A stretch of DNA of 64,000 bases from Delftia tsuruhatensis NBRC 16741 (GTDB taxonomy: Bacteria > Pseudomonadota > Gammaproteobacteria > Burkholderiales > Burkholderiaceae_C): assembly GCF_001571325.1 (NCBI RefSeq), contig NZ_BCTO01000030.1, positions 62,001 through 126,000 on the forward strand, in the 5' to 3' direction. Each line of letters begins with the position of its first letter. The stretch's first letter is position 1. Under the pieces are notes generated by a model, which worked only from the letters and a program-made list of their open reading frames with translations, was not told the DNA's origin and ran no database searches. Below are positions 35,184-46,818 of this stretch, in pieces. A program made the position numbers and the translations under genes.

Positions 35184-35422
35184 CAGAAGCGGTCTTTTGG
35201 CGCTGCACCTTGCGCTCTGTCTTTGCGCGCAGCCCCTGCCATGCTCCGGCATGCCGGCCGCCCAGCTTGTTTTCCCACCAGGACTCCCGTGCCCATCGCC
35301 TTCCCAGGATGCAGCACACGCGCAGCGTGCCCGCACGCCGGCTCAGCCGGCGGCGCAGGCGTTTTGCGCGGTGCCGCACCCCAGCGAGAGCGCGCGCCGT
35401 CCTGGCTTTCAAGGATCTTCAC

Positions 35423-36715
35423 GTGACCACCACTTCCTCCGGGGCGCTCGCAGCCCATGCTGCCGGCGCCAGCACAGACACGCATGCCGGCGCCCATGCC
35501 ACCCAGGTCAATGGCTACAGCTGGAAGGCCCTGGCCGGCTCGGCCGTCGGCTATGCCATGGACGGCTTCGACCTGCTGATCCTGGGCTTCATGCTGTCGG
35601 CCATCTCGGCCGACCTGCACCTCACGCCGGGCCAGGCCGGCTCGCTGGTGACCTGGACGCTGATCGGTGCCGTGTTCGGCGGCATCTTCTTCGGCCTGCT
35701 CAGCGACCGCTACGGGCGCATCCGCGTGCTGACCTGGACCATCATGCTGTTCGCAGTCTTCACGGGCCTGTGCGCCTTCGCGCAGGGCTACTGGGACCTG
35801 CTGGCCTACCGCACGATTGCGGGCATCGGCCTGGGCGGCGAGTTCGGCATCGGCATGGCACTGGCCGCCGAGGCCTGGCCTGCCCGCCACCGCGCGCGCG
35901 TCTCGTCCTACGTGGCCCTGGGCTGGCAAATGGGTGTGCTGGGTGCGGCGCTGCTGACGCCGCTGCTGCTGCCCCTCATAGGCTGGCGCGGCATGTTCCT
36001 GGTGGGCGTGATCCCGGCCGTGGTGGCCTGGGTGATCCGCAACAAGCTGCACGAGCCCGAGGTCTTCGTGAAGCGCCAGCAGTCCGCCACGCCGTCGGCC
36101 CGCGTGCCGGTGCTGCAAAGCCTGAAGCTGCTGGTGAAGGACCGCGCCACGGCCAAGGTCAGCCTGGGTGTGATCGTGCTGACCTCGGTCCAGAACTTCG
36201 GCTACTACGGCATCATGATCTGGATGCCCAGCTTCCTGTCCAAGCAACTGGGCTTCAGCCTGACCAAGTCCTCGATATGGACTGCCGTGACCGTGGTGGG
36301 AATGATGGTCGGCATCTGGGTCTTCGGCCAGCTGGCCGACCGCATCGGCCGCAAGCCCAGCTTCCTGATCTTCCAGCTGGGCTCGGTCATTATGGTCGTG
36401 CTCTATTCACAGCTGTCCGACCCTGCGGCCATGCTCTGGGCGGGGGCCCTCATGGGCCTGTTCGTCAACGGAATGATGGGCGGCTACGGCGCCGTGATGA
36501 GCGAGGCCTATCCCACCGAGGCGCGCGCCACCGCGCAGAACGTGCTGTTCAACATCGGCCGCGCCGTGGGCGGACTGGGCCCGGTGGTGATCGGTGCGCT
36601 GGCCATGAGCTATTCGTTCCAGGTGGCGATCGCCCTGCTGGCGGCCATCTATGTGCTGGACATGCTGGCCACGGCCTTTCTGATCCCCGAACTCAAGGGT
36701 CGCGAGCTGTCCTGA
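35423..36715 (+). CDS. MFS transporter, AAHS (aromatic acid/sialate) family
   Basis: 430 residues from a GTG (35423) with AAGGA seven bases upstream. Twelve membrane helices are predicted. The first helix region GYAMDGFDLLILGFMLSAIS has the 'DGFD' motif that marks the aromatic acid:H+ symporter family. The loop 2-3 motif is GLLSDRYGRIRVLTW and its repeat in the second half is GQLADRIGRKPSFLI. The family imports benzoate, 4-hydroxybenzoate, sialate and similar acids by proton symport. The neighbours do not name the substrate. A strong terminator follows. Confidence 0.93.
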   Translation: MTTTSSGALAAHAAGASTDTHAGAHATQVNGYSWKALAGSAVGYAMDGFDLLILGFMLSAISADLHLTPGQAGSLVTWTLIGAVFGGIFFGLLSDRYGRIRVLTWTIMLFAVFTGLCAFAQGYWDLLAYRTIAGIGLGGEFGIGMALAAEAWPARHRARVSSYVALGWQMGVLGAALLTPLLLPLIGWRGMFLVGVIPAVVAWVIRNKLHEPEVFVKRQQSATPSARVPVLQSLKLLVKDRATAKVSLGVIVLTSVQNFGYYGIMIWMPSFLSKQLGFSLTKSSIWTAVTVVGMMVGIWVFGQLADRIGRKPSFLIFQLGSVIMVVLYSQLSDPAAMLWAGALMGLFVNGMMGGYGAVMSEAYPTEARATAQNVLFNIGRAVGGLGPVVIGALAMSYSFQVAIALLAAIYVLDMLATAFLIPELKGRELS

Positions 36716-36742
36716 GTGGTGCGTGCAACGGCCCTGCCATGC

Positions 36743-36772
36743 AAAGAGCTGCCGATGGCAGCTCTTTTTTTG
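36743..36772 (+). terminator. Rho-independent terminator of the MFS gene
   Basis: AAAGAGCTGCC and GGCAGCTCTTT form a perfect 11-bp stem around GAT, followed by a run of T, 27 bp after the MFS stop codon. Confidence 0.96.
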
Positions 36773-36796
36773 TCCCGGGACCGGCCGGCTAGGGGC

Positions 36797-37207
36797 TCAG
36801 CCGCCCTCGCTGCATTCCAGGTTTTCGATGCGGTCTGCCGCCTCTCGGATGTCTTCCTGGAACATCTGGTCGCCCAGCATCACGGAAACCTGGCCCTCGA
36901 AGCCGCGCAGCTTGACCAGCGCTGCCTCGTAGCCGCCACTGCCCATGCGCTTGAGCCCGCACAGCGCATAGAGCTTGGCCACGGGCGAGCTTCGCGGATC
37001 GTCGATCACCGACAGCAGGACGGCATTGGCCTCGGGCCGCCTGAGCATGGCCTCCAGATGCTGCTCCGCTGGCGAAATCTCGCCGGCAAGGCCGACCAGT
37101 CCCAGGTTGAACTGCGAGGCATCCAGCGGCGCTGGGTCCAGCGGACGGGCCAGGGCCGGGGCAGACAGGAACAGGCAGATCAGGGCGGCGGACAGGGTGG
37201 TCTTCAT
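36797..37207 (-). CDS. Small exported protein of unknown function
   Basis: 136 residues from ATG 37207. A clean signal peptide (TTLSAALICLFLSAPALA) leaves a mature protein of about 115 residues, with helical segments ISPAEQHLEAMLRRPEANA and SSPVAKLYALCGLKRMGSGG that look like short HEAT-like helices. The frame extends 19 codons further up, but the signal peptide fixes the start. It lies convergent to the MFS gene and 94 bp from the small membrane gene upstream. I do not recognise the family. Confidence 0.68.
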   Translation of the reverse strand: MKTTLSAALICLFLSAPALARPLDPAPLDASQFNLGLVGLAGEISPAEQHLEAMLRRPEANAVLLSVIDDPRSSPVAKLYALCGLKRMGSGGYEAALVKLRGFEGQVSVMLGDQMFQEDIREAADRIENLECSEGG

Positions 37208-37300
37208 GGCAGGGGCAAGGCCGTGTGAGGCCTGGGAGGCAGTCGCAAAGGCTCTTCGACGCAAAGCATTGCGGCAGGTTCCCCTTCGGCACCATCGCGA

Positions 37301-37579
37301 TCATCGACCACCAAACAGCCAGCCTGCGACCAGCGTGCCGCCATAGAACAGGAGCAGGGTGACCGGCACCAGGTGCCAGCCCCAGACTCTGAACCACCAG
37401 TGATTGAACAGGGTCACCACGGCGCCGATGACGATGCAGATGGCCAGCGCACCCAGCCGCTGCTCCAGACTGTCCGCCACGTCCTTGGACGCGAAGAAGA
37501 TGAACGCCGCGACGGACGAACACAGCAAGGCGGTGTAGAACGCCACTTTCTCTTGCCTGCGCAATTTCAGGATGCTCAT
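37301..37579 (-). CDS. Small membrane protein of unknown function
   Basis: 92 residues from ATG 37579; longer readings start in poor-quality sequence. A basic start (MSILKLRRQEK) is followed by three hydrophobic stretches (AFYTALLCSSVAAFIFFAS, LAICIVIGAVVTLF, VTLLLFYGGTLVAGWLF). The short loop between the last two contains WWFRVWGWH. No family is recognised. It is transcribed in the same direction as the small exported protein and may share its mRNA. Confidence 0.6.
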   Translation of the reverse strand: MSILKLRRQEKVAFYTALLCSSVAAFIFFASKDVADSLEQRLGALAICIVIGAVVTLFNHWWFRVWGWHLVPVTLLLFYGGTLVAGWLFGGR

Positions 37580-37795
37580 GGGGGCCAGGGAGGTTTCGAT
37601 GGATCGGTCGCCGGGAAAGCCTGCGCCACCGGAGCGCGCAGGTTGCGCTGCGGCACAATTTTTCGTATCCCGCCCGGGATGCGCCATAAGACCCGTCCGA
37701 ATCTGCAGCCACTGCAGCGCACGCGCAACGCGCTGCGGCCTTCTCGACGCCCAATCGGCCCAATCAGCTCAATCGACCCTGTCAGGTCAGTCGTG

Positions 37796-39488
<1,693 letters not shown>

Positions 39489-39490
39489 GC

Positions 39491-39549
39491 TTCCCCTGAG
39501 GCGCTGACGCGCCTTCCCCTCTCTCGCTGCGCGGTAGGGGGACGACACC
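39491..39549. repeat. Structured intergenic repeat, copy 3
   Basis: Read on the plus strand downstream of modA: TTCCCCTGAG, then GCGC-TGAC-GCGC, then CCCCTCTCTCGCTGCGCGGT with AGGGGG closing the stem, then GACGACACC. It matches copies 1 and 2 in order and orientation relative to the gene end. It lies inside the modABC operon between modA and modB. Confidence 0.8.
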
Positions 39550-39578
39550 AGCGCTGCGAACCACTGAATTCTTCCAGC

Positions 39579-40259
39579 ATGATTCTTACCGCCGACGACT
39601 ACGCCGCCATACGTCTGACGCTGAAACTTGCCAGCGTGACCACGGTGCTGCTGCTGGCGCTGTGCACGCCGCTGGCCTGGTGGCTGGCCCATACGCGCTC
39701 GCGCTGGCGCGGCCCGATTGGCGCCGTGGTGGCGCTGCCCCTGGTGCTGCCACCCACGGTGATCGGCTTCTACCTGCTGGTGACCATGGGGCCCAATGGC
39801 CCCGTGGGCCAGTTGACGCAGGCGCTGGGGCTGGGCACCCTGCCCTTCACCTTTGCAGGCCTGGTCATCGGGTCCCTAGTCTATTCCCTGCCGTTCACGG
39901 TGCAGCCGCTGCAGCGCGCCTTCGAGTCGCTGGGCACGCGCCCCATGGAGGCCGCGGCCAGCCTGGGCGCGGGGCCGCTGGACCGCTTCTTCACCGTGGC
40001 GCTGCCGTTGGCGCGCCCGGGCTTCATCACCGCAGCCGTGCTGACCTTCGCGCACACCGTGGGCGAGTTCGGCGTGGTGCTGATGCTGGGCGGCAATATC
40101 CCCGGCGTGACGCGCGTGGTCTCGGTGCAGATCTACGACCATGTGGAGGCCATGGAGTACGCCCACGCCCACTGGCTGGCCGGCGGCATGGTGGTGTTCT
40201 CCTTCCTGGTGCTGCTGGCCCTGCACCTGTTGCAGCCGCGCGAGGAGCGCCGCGCATGA
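39579..40259 (+). CDS. modB: Molybdate ABC transporter permease
   Basis: 226 residues with about five membrane helices. The cytoplasmic coupling loop reads [20 protein letters not shown] (the EAA-type motif) followed by [22 protein letters not shown], both strongly conserved in Mod[22 protein letters not shown] is another family mark. It forms the membrane channel for molybdate. The stop overlaps the modC start (ATGA). Confidence 0.96.
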   Translation: MILTADDYAAIRLTLKLASVTTVLLLALCTPLAWWLAHTRSRWRGPIGAVVALPLVLPPTVIGFYLLVTMGPNGPVGQLTQALGLGTLPFTFAGLVIGSLVYSLPFTVQPLQRAFESLGTRPMEAAASLGAGPLDRFFTVALPLARPGFITAAVLTFAHTVGEFGVVLMLGGNIPGVTRVVSVQIYDHVEAMEYAHAHWLAGGMVVFSFLVLLALHLLQPREERRA

Positions 40260-41386
40260 TGACTGACTTCTCTCCCGTTGCTTCGGCCGGCGCCGTGCCC
40301 GCCGCGAGCCCTTCGCAAATCCTTGCTGCGCTGGCGCTGGAGCGTGCCGACTTCCGCCTCGATGTGCTGCTGCAGCTGCCCGGGCGCGGCGTCACGGCCC
40401 TGTTCGGCCCTTCGGGCTGCGGCAAGACCACCTGCTTGCGCGCGCTGGCGGGGCTGGAGCGCGCACGGGGCCGTGTCGTCGTCAATGGCGAGGTCTGGCA
40501 GGACGATGCGGCCAGCCAGTGGCTGCCCACGCACCGCCGCGCTCTGGGCTATGTGTTCCAGGAAGCCAGCCTGTTCCCGCACCTGAGCGTGCAGCGCAAC
40601 ATCGACTACGGCATGCGGCGCACGCCCGCCGAGCGGCGCAAGGTGTCCCAGGAGCAGGCCGTGTCCCTGCTGGGCATAGGCCATTTGATGGACCGCATGC
40701 CCTCCACCCTGTCGGGCGGCGAGCGCCAGCGCGTGGCCATTGCGCGCGCCCTGGCCACCAGCCCCCGCGTGCTGCTCATGGACGAACCGCTGGCCGCGCT
40801 GGACGCCCAGCGCAAGGCCGAGGTCCTGCCCTACCTGGACCAGCTGCGCCGTGAACTCGACATTCCCGTGGTCTATGTCAGCCACTCCATCGACGAGGTA
40901 GCGCGCCTGGCCCAGCACCTGGTGCTGCTCAAGGCAGGCGGCATCGTCGCGGCCGGCGCCACCAGCGAACTGCTGGCACGGCTGGACCTGCCGCTGAGCA
41001 TGGGCGACACGGCAGCGGCCATGCTCAGTGCGCAGATCCGGCAGCACGATCCGGATACCCACCTGAGCACGCTGTCCTTCGACGGCGGGCGCCTTCGCCT
41101 TGTCATGGCCCGCCCGCGCCCCATCGGCGAGAGCGTGCAGCTGCGCGTGCAGGCGCGCGATGTGAGCCTGAGCCTGCAGCACCCGCAAGACAGCAGCATC
41201 CTCAACATCCTGGCGGCCACCGTGCAGGATCTGCGCGAGGACGGCCCGGGCCAGGTCATGGTCTCGCTGCAGCTGGGCACGTCCCGCCTGCTGGCGCGCA
41301 TCACCCTGCATTCCGCCCGGCAGCTGGGCATTGCGCCGGGCATGCATGTCTTCGCCCAGATCAAGGGCATGGCATTGCTGGACTGA
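40256..41386 (+). CDS. modC: Molybdate ABC transporter ATP-binding protein
   Basis: 376 residues; ATG 40256 overlaps modB, and a second ATG follows at once. Walker A is [15 protein letters not shown], the Q-loop lies in [20 protein letters not shown], the signature is [15 protein letters not shown] and Walker B is [12 protein letters not shown]. The C-terminal ~90 residues form a Mop/TOBE domain ([20 protein letters not shown]), which binds oxyanion and is usual for ModC. It powers molybdate uptake. Its first ~20 residues are Ala/Pro-rich and weakly conserved. Confidence 0.96.
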   Translation: MMTDFSPVASAGAVPAASPSQILAALALERADFRLDVLLQLPGRGVTALFGPSGCGKTTCLRALAGLERARGRVVVNGEVWQDDAASQWLPTHRRALGYVFQEASLFPHLSVQRNIDYGMRRTPAERRKVSQEQAVSLLGIGHLMDRMPSTLSGGERQRVAIARALATSPRVLLMDEPLAALDAQRKAEVLPYLDQLRRELDIPVVYVSHSIDEVARLAQHLVLLKAGGIVAAGATSELLARLDLPLSMGDTAAAMLSAQIRQHDPDTHLSTLSFDGGRLRLVMARPRPIGESVQLRVQARDVSLSLQHPQDSSILNILAATVQDLREDGPGQVMVSLQLGTSRLLARITLHSARQLGIAPGMHVFAQIKGMALLD

Positions 41387-41438
41387 AGCTGCGCGGCGGC
41401 ACCGATATCATGCGCAGGCCGCCTGCGCGGCCCACGCC

Positions 41439-42359
41439 ATGAACGCCACCACCGAACACGCTCCCGCACCCGCCCCGGACTCGGGCCCGGCAGATGCTGC
41501 CTGCGCCATCGCGCCCGCCATTGCCGCACTGCGCACGCATGCGGTGGTGCGCCACCGGATCGCCGATGGCGGCGCCGTCAGCCTCCAGCCCGAACCCCAG
41601 GTGCTGGCCAGCGAAGTCCCCATCGCCCTGGTGTTCAATGGCATCTCGCATGCCGTGATGATGGGTACGCCCTCGGACCTGGAAGACTTTGCGCTGGGTT
41701 TTGCGCTCACCGAGGGCATCCTGGACAGCGGCGCCGACTGCTACGGCATCGAGGTGCGGGCCGTGGCCGCCGAAGCGGCAGGCCTTCCGTCCGGCATGGA
41801 CGGCATCGAGGTGCAGCTGGACGTGGCCTCGCGCTGCTTCACGCGCCTCAAGGACCGGCGCCGCAGCATGAGCGGGCGCACGGGCTGCGGCGTCTGCGGC
41901 GTGGACAGCTTCGCGGCGCTGGACCTGTCCTTCGACCCCCTGCCCGCGCACGACTGGATCGCCCGTGTCGATGCCACCACGGTGTGCGCTGCCATCGATG
42001 CCCTGCCGCCGCTGCAGCGGCTCAACGCCGAAGCCGGCGCCGTGCATGCCGCAGGCTGGGCAGGGCTGGACGGGCAACTGACGGATGTGCTCGAGGACGT
42101 GGGCCGCCACAACGCGCTGGACAAGCTGGTCGGCCGCCTCTCGCGCACCGGCCGCCTGGGCGAGGCCGGCTTTGTCGTGCTCTCCAGCCGGGGCAGCCAT
42201 GAGCTGGTGCGCAAATGCGCCAGGGTCGGCATCGCCGCCCTGGCCACCATCTCCGCCCCCACGGCCATGGGTGTGCAGATGGCCGAGCTGACCGGCCTGC
42301 GCTTCTGGGGCCTGTGCCGGCCGCCCAAGGCCGTGCTGTATGCGCCGGGCCGCGCCTGA
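41439..42359 (+). CDS. fdhD: Formate dehydrogenase accessory sulfurtransferase FdhD
   Basis: 306 residues. The redox-active cysteine pair is in GRTGCGVCGVDS, and further marks are EVPIALVFNGISHAVMMGTP, DLEDFALGFALTEGIL and EDVGRHNALDKLVG. FdhD passes sulfur from IscS to the molybdenum cofactor of formate dehydrogenase. It lies 52 bp after modC, so the molybdenum uptake genes and the Moco-sulfuration gene are probably co-transcribed. The formate dehydrogenase genes themselves are not in the window. The N-terminal ~35 residues are Ala/Pro-rich and poorly conserved. Confidence 0.95.
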   Translation: MNATTEHAPAPAPDSGPADAACAIAPAIAALRTHAVVRHRIADGGAVSLQPEPQVLASEVPIALVFNGISHAVMMGTPSDLEDFALGFALTEGILDSGADCYGIEVRAVAAEAAGLPSGMDGIEVQLDVASRCFTRLKDRRRSMSGRTGCGVCGVDSFAALDLSFDPLPAHDWIARVDATTVCAAIDALPPLQRLNAEAGAVHAAGWAGLDGQLTDVLEDVGRHNALDKLVGRLSRTGRLGEAGFVVLSSRGSHELVRKCARVGIAALATISAPTAMGVQMAELTGLRFWGLCRPPKAVLYAPGRA

Positions 42360-42423
42360 CCCAATGCCCGAGTGCCGCGCCCGCGCAGCGGCAAGTTCGT
42401 AGAATCGCGGGTTCAGCCCCTGG

Positions 42424-42834
42424 ATGTACACCATGAACCGCTGCAAGCCCCATTTCTCCGCCGTCCGCCGCCTGTGCGCCGGCGCCCTGCTCGCCGGCCT
42501 GGCCTGCGCCAGCCTGGGCGCGGCCGCGCAGGGCCTGCCCTCCAACGAGACACGCAACTTCCCGCCGCAGGCCCAGTTCGGCGAGCTGGTCGTGACCGCG
42601 CAGTTTCCCGTGGTCGAAATCGACGGCAAGACCATTCGCACCAGCCCGGGCTTTCGCCTGTTCAGCCCCGAGCGCACGCTGGTGCAGGCCATCAACTACC
42701 AGGGCAGCAAGCTCGTGGTGGGCTATGTGATCGAGCCGCAGACGCAGTGGCTGCACCAGGCCTGGATCCTGACCAAGGCCGAGGCCGACAAGCACTACAA
42801 GCCCAAGTCGATGCTGCACCGCTTCTTCAACTGA
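42424..42834 (+). CDS. Small exported protein of unknown function
   Basis: 136 residues from 42424, or 133 from the second ATG at 42433. A hydrophobic signal segment (LCAGALLAGLACASLGAAAQ) is followed by a compact ~95-residue domain (FPPQAQFGELVVTAQFPVVE, IDGKTIRTSPGFRLFSPERT, AINYQGSKLVVGYVIEPQTQ). The domain is beta-rich and ends KPKSMLHRFFN. The style is that of a conserved periplasmic protein of the Burkholderiales, but I cannot name a function. It lies between fdhD and miaB with its own spacing. Confidence 0.75.
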   Translation: MYTMNRCKPHFSAVRRLCAGALLAGLACASLGAAAQGLPSNETRNFPPQAQFGELVVTAQFPVVEIDGKTIRTSPGFRLFSPERTLVQAINYQGSKLVVGYVIEPQTQWLHQAWILTKAEADKHYKPKSMLHRFFN

Positions 42835-42990
42835 GGCCGGCGCACACCGCACGCGCACGATGGATGCGGCCCGCAGCTTGCGGGGCGCAGCGGCTCGGGC
42901 CAGGGAGCACAGCGCCCGCCCTGGCCCGGCCATCTTCTTTTTTTGCAGACCGCCGCTTGCAGTGCGGCGGCTGCCTGACGGAACCCCACC

Positions 42991-44319
42991 ATGTCCAAGA
43001 AAGTCTTTATCAAAACCTTCGGCTGCCAGATGAACGAGTACGACTCGGACAAGATGGCCGATGTGCTGGGCGCAGCCCAGGGCTACGAGTCCACCGACGA
43101 CCCGGAGCAGGCCGACCTGATCCTGTTCAACACCTGCTCGGTGCGCGAGAAGGCACAGGAGAAGGTGTTCAGCGACCTGGGCCGCTACAAGCACCTGAAG
43201 GAACGCGGCGTGCTCATCGGCGTGGGCGGCTGCGTGGCCAGCCAGGAGGGCGAGGAAATCATCAAGCGCGCGCCCTATGTGGACGTGGTCTTCGGCCCGC
43301 AGACCCTGCACCGCCTGCCCGAGCTGCTCAATGCACGCGCCGCCAGGCACAAGCCCCAGGTCGATATCAGCTTTCCCGAGATCGAGAAATTCGACCACCT
43401 GCCACCGGCGCGCGTGGAAGGCTCCTCGGCCTTTGTCTCCATCATGGAAGGCTGCTCCAAGTACTGCAGCTACTGCGTCGTGCCCTATACGCGCGGCGAG
43501 GAAGTCAGCCGCCCGTTCGAGGACGTGCTGGTCGAGGTCGCGGGCCTGGCCGACCAGGGCGTGAAGGAGGTCACGCTGCTGGGCCAGAACGTGAACGCCT
43601 ACCTGGGCAAGATGGGTGACACGGCCGAGATCGCCGACTTTGCCCTGCTGCTGGAATACGTGTCCGAGATCCCCGGCATCGAGCGCATCCGCTACACCAC
43701 CAGCCATCCCAACGAATTCACGCCGCGCCTGATCGAGGCCTACGCTCGGCTGCCCAAGCTGGTCAGCCACCTGCACCTGCCCGTGCAGCACGGCAGCGAC
43801 AAGATACTCATGGCCATGAAGCGCGGCTACACGGCCATGGAATACAAGAGCACCATCCGCAAGCTGCGTGCCATCCGGCCCGAGATGGCCATGAGCAGCG
43901 ACTTCATCGTGGGCTTCCCCGGCGAGACCGAGGAAGACTTCCAGAAGATGATGAAGCTCATCCACGACGTGCGCTTCGACAACAGCTTCAGCTTCATCTT
44001 CAGCCCCCGCCCCGGCACGCCGGCCGCCAACCTGCACGACGACACGCCCCACGAGGTCAAGCTGCGCCGCCTGCAGGAGCTGCAGGCCGTGATCAACAAC
44101 AACATCAAGGACATCAGCGACGAGCGCGTGGGCACGGTGCAGCGCCTGCTGGTGGAAGGACTGTCCAAGCGCGATGGCAGCGAACTCATGGGCCGCACCG
44201 AGTGCAACCGCGTGGTCAACTTCCCGGGCAACGAACGCCTGATCGGCCAGATGATCGATGTGAAGATCACCGAGGCACGCACCTTCACGCTGCGCGGCGA
44301 GGTCGTGGTGCGCCACTGA
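42991..44319 (+). CDS. miaB: tRNA-2-methylthio-N6-dimethylallyladenosine synthase
   Basis: 442 residues, the usual length. Radical-SAM methylthiotransferase with an N-terminal UPF0004 domain carrying three cluster cysteines ([34 protein letters not shown]). The radical-SAM CxxxCxxC is in [18 protein letters not shown]. The C-terminal TRAM domain is [20 protein letters not shown] onward. It adds the methylthio group to i6A37 of tRNAs that read codons starting with U. It follows the small exported gene by 156 bp and ends in a terminator. Confidence 0.98.
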   Translation: MSKKVFIKTFGCQMNEYDSDKMADVLGAAQGYESTDDPEQADLILFNTCSVREKAQEKVFSDLGRYKHLKERGVLIGVGGCVASQEGEEIIKRAPYVDVVFGPQTLHRLPELLNARAARHKPQVDISFPEIEKFDHLPPARVEGSSAFVSIMEGCSKYCSYCVVPYTRGEEVSRPFEDVLVEVAGLADQGVKEVTLLGQNVNAYLGKMGDTAEIADFALLLEYVSEIPGIERIRYTTSHPNEFTPRLIEAYARLPKLVSHLHLPVQHGSDKILMAMKRGYTAMEYKSTIRKLRAIRPEMAMSSDFIVGFPGETEEDFQKMMKLIHDVRFDNSFSFIFSPRPGTPAANLHDDTPHEVKLRRLQELQAVINNNIKDISDERVGTVQRLLVEGLSKRDGSELMGRTECNRVVNFPGNERLIGQMIDVKITEARTFTLRGEVVVRH

Positions 44320-44370
44320 TACCAACCTGATCCCGGCGGCCCCGGTGGCCCAGCGACCTCTTGCGTAACG

Positions 44371-44395
44371 AAAGCCCGGCAATGCCGGGCTTTTT
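44371..44395 (+). terminator. Rho-independent terminator of miaB
   Basis: AAAGCCCGGC-AAT-GCCGGGC followed by TTTTT, 52 bp after the miaB stop. Confidence 0.96.
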
Positions 44396-44529
44396 GCATG
44401 TAACAGGACGTGAAAACATCCCGGCCACACTGGCCTGGCGCGGGCCGGCCCGCTAGCATCGCGGGTTGCCGCCCTGAGGTCTGTCGGCCTGCATGGCTTT
44501 TCCAGCTTCGCTTGCTTGCTATCGATTCC

Positions 44530-46818
44530 ATGAACACCTCCCAGCCCGCCAACGCCCAGGCCATCCTTGAGGGCGAAGCCCTGCATGCCTTCATGGACCA
44601 GGCGCACGACCTGCTGCAACAGGAAGATGAAACCAGCCCCATCGCCCCGGCCGAACGCCAGGCGGCCGTCATGGAGCTGCTCTCGCAGCAGCGCTTCGCG
44701 CCGGCCACGGTGAGCGAGCTGGAGCGTCTGCACGATCTCTGGCTCGACCTGGAACGGCCCGAGACCGCCAACGCCCTGCTGCGCGAGCACCGCGATGCCA
44801 CGCTGCAGCACCTGCAGGGCGACAACCACCTGCTGGCCACGGCCAGCCTGGCGCTCAGCGACATCCAGAGCCGGCTGCGCTTTGACCGCGAAGGCGGCGT
44901 GGCCCTGCTCGCGCCTGCCGCCGATCTCATGGGCCGGCTGCCGCACACCGGCGAGCCCTATCGCTACTGGAATGGCTGGCACTACCTGGCCCGCGAGGCC
45001 CAGGCCTGGGAACTGGCCGAGCAAGGCGTGGACCTGCAGCGCAACCACGAGCGCAGCGACCCCGACGGCGAGGCATCCCCCGCGCGCCGCGACGCGCGTG
45101 CCAGCCTGCGCAAGGCCGAGCTGGCCCGCCTGCGCGGCGATGTGCCGGCCACCGTGCGCCATGTGCAGGCCGCCACGGCGCAGTTGGCCCTGGCAGACGC
45201 CGACAAGAACGTGGACTTCGACGACTGGCTGCACCTTGCGCGCGAAGTGCTGCCGCTGGCCCCGCAAAGCGTCCCGGCCGTGCTGATGGCGGCGCAGCAG
45301 CACCTGGCCCGCACGGAAAGCCCCGCCGCATCGCAGGCGGTGCGCGCGCACCGCAAGGTCCATGAGGCACGGCTGCAGGCCATGGCCTGCCATGCCATGG
45401 GCCAGCCAGAGGCCGCGCTGCAGCTGGCCGAGCTGGGCCGCTTCGGCCTGGTGGACGACTCCGACGACGCCTTCAGCGGCCTGGTGCTGCAATGGCTGCA
45501 AGAGGCGGGCCGCCTGGCCGATGCGGCGGACCTGGCGCTGGAGAGCGTGCTGCACAGCCGCCCCGGATCGGCCCGCCAGGGCTATGAGCTGGCACTGCGC
45601 ATGGTGGACAGCGACACCGCCCACGCCCCCGCCTGGGCGCTGATCCTGGCCTGGGCCGGCCTGGACTCCGACATGCAGGAGATCTTGGAAGACAGCCCGG
45701 CTGCTGCGCGCAGCGCCGACGACTACCTGGCCCTGGCGCGTGTCCAGGCGCCCGGCCATCCGCTGCTGGACATGATCGACGGCTGGCGCCTGGCCAGGAA
45801 CCACCAATGGGAACAGGCCCTGCCGCTGCTCGAGCGCGGCGTGGGCGAGCAGCCCCGGCACGCCAACTCCGAACTGCTGCCCATGCTCTGGGCCGCACGC
45901 TTTGCCGCGCTGCCGGCCGCGCAGGCGCTGCAGCGGCCCTTTCCCCAGGGCTTCGGCGCCCACTGGTGCTATGCGGCGGGCGTGACGCTGGATGACGAGG
46001 ACGACCTGGCCGCCATCATGGGCGAAGGCCGGCAGGTGCCGGGCGACGAGGTGCGCGAGCCGCTGGTGCAGCGTTACTACGAAGAGGGCCTGGCCCGCTT
46101 CGAAGCCTTCTGGGCCACCGGCCAGGGCCGGTACAAGGATGCGCACCTGCACGTCTACTCCATGCTCTGCAACAACCTTGCCATCAAGTACCGCTCGCAG
46201 CAGCGCTATGAAGAGGCTGCAGCCCTGCACCACAAGGGACTGTCCAGCAGCCCCTTCGCCGAGCACCATGACGGCCTGCTGTGGTGTGCCATCCGCCGTG
46301 ACGACCGACCCGGCATCGTCACGGCGGCAGAGCAGCTGTGGCACTTCACCCAGGACTACGGCTACAGCCGCCACTGCCCCACCGACTACTTCCCCAGCGT
46401 GGCGCTGGCGCTCTACCAGCTCGGCCGCGCGGGCGAGATCGGCATCTGGCTGGAACGCCTGGACCAGTGGTTCGAGGAACTGGACGCAGACGAGCAGCGC
46501 GAACAGCGGCGCGACTACCTGGCGGCCCTGATGTCCCTGCTCGACTTCTTCTCCGAAAGCCATGGCGACGTGGTGCGCCCCCGCCTGGAGGCCCTGCTGC
46601 CCGAAGTGCGCGCCCTGGGCGAGTGCTACACGCTGCGCCGCCTGGCCTGCGCCATGGAAAGCTGCGGCCCCATCGATCAGGCCGTGGCCCTGCACCGCGA
46701 GGCCATCGCCAAGCTCACCCCCGATGACAGCGAGGCCGAGCACAAGATGGCCAGGGACGGCCTCCAGCGCTGCCTCAAGCTGCACTCGGACAGCAAGCCC
46801 TGGTGGAAGCTGTGGTGA
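44530..46818 (+). CDS. Large helical-repeat (TPR-like) protein of unknown function
   Basis: 762 residues from the ATG at 44530, cytoplasmic by composition with no signal peptide or membrane helix. It is almost entirely alpha-helical with TPR-like pairs, e.g. EARLQAMACHAMGQPEAALQ and LAIKYRSQQRYEEAAALHHK, and near the end AVALHREAIAKLTPDDSEAE. It is rich in Ala, Leu, Glu, Arg and Trp and probably a scaffold. No catalytic motif is recognised. Its stop overlaps the start of the PcfJ-like gene (GTGA), and that gene overlaps the DUF1266 gene, so the three are translationally coupled. Confidence 0.82.
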   Translation: MNTSQPANAQAILEGEALHAFMDQAHDLLQQEDETSPIAPAERQAAVMELLSQQRFAPATVSELERLHDLWLDLERPETANALLREHRDATLQHLQGDNHLLATASLALSDIQSRLRFDREGGVALLAPAADLMGRLPHTGEPYRYWNGWHYLAREAQAWELAEQGVDLQRNHERSDPDGEASPARRDARASLRKAELARLRGDVPATVRHVQAATAQLALADADKNVDFDDWLHLAREVLPLAPQSVPAVLMAAQQHLARTESPAASQAVRAHRKVHEARLQAMACHAMGQPEAALQLAELGRFGLVDDSDDAFSGLVLQWLQEAGRLADAADLALESVLHSRPGSARQGYELALRMVDSDTAHAPAWALILAWAGLDSDMQEILEDSPAAARSADDYLALARVQAPGHPLLDMIDGWRLARNHQWEQALPLLERGVGEQPRHANSELLPMLWAARFAALPAAQALQRPFPQGFGAHWCYAAGVTLDDEDDLAAIMGEGRQVPGDEVREPLVQRYYEEGLARFEAFWATGQGRYKDAHLHVYSMLCNNLAIKYRSQQRYEEAAALHHKGLSSSPFAEHHDGLLWCAIRRDDRPGIVTAAEQLWHFTQDYGYSRHCPTDYFPSVALALYQLGRAGEIGIWLERLDQWFEELDADEQREQRRDYLAALMSLLDFFSESHGDVVRPRLEALLPEVRALGECYTLRRLACAMESCGPIDQAVALHREAIAKLTPDDSEAEHKMARDGLQRCLKLHSDSKPWWKLW

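Noticed and set aside
42949..42973. CCGCCGC/GCGGCGG hairpin just before miaB as a terminator of the small exported gene
   Set aside because: The T-run is upstream of the stem on the plus strand, and on the minus strand no gene ends there, so it does not have terminator form.
42022..46785. A 1587-codon minus-strand open frame across miaB and the helical-repeat gene
   Set aside because: It runs antisense to several separate genes including miaB with all its cysteine motifs, and has shadow composition.
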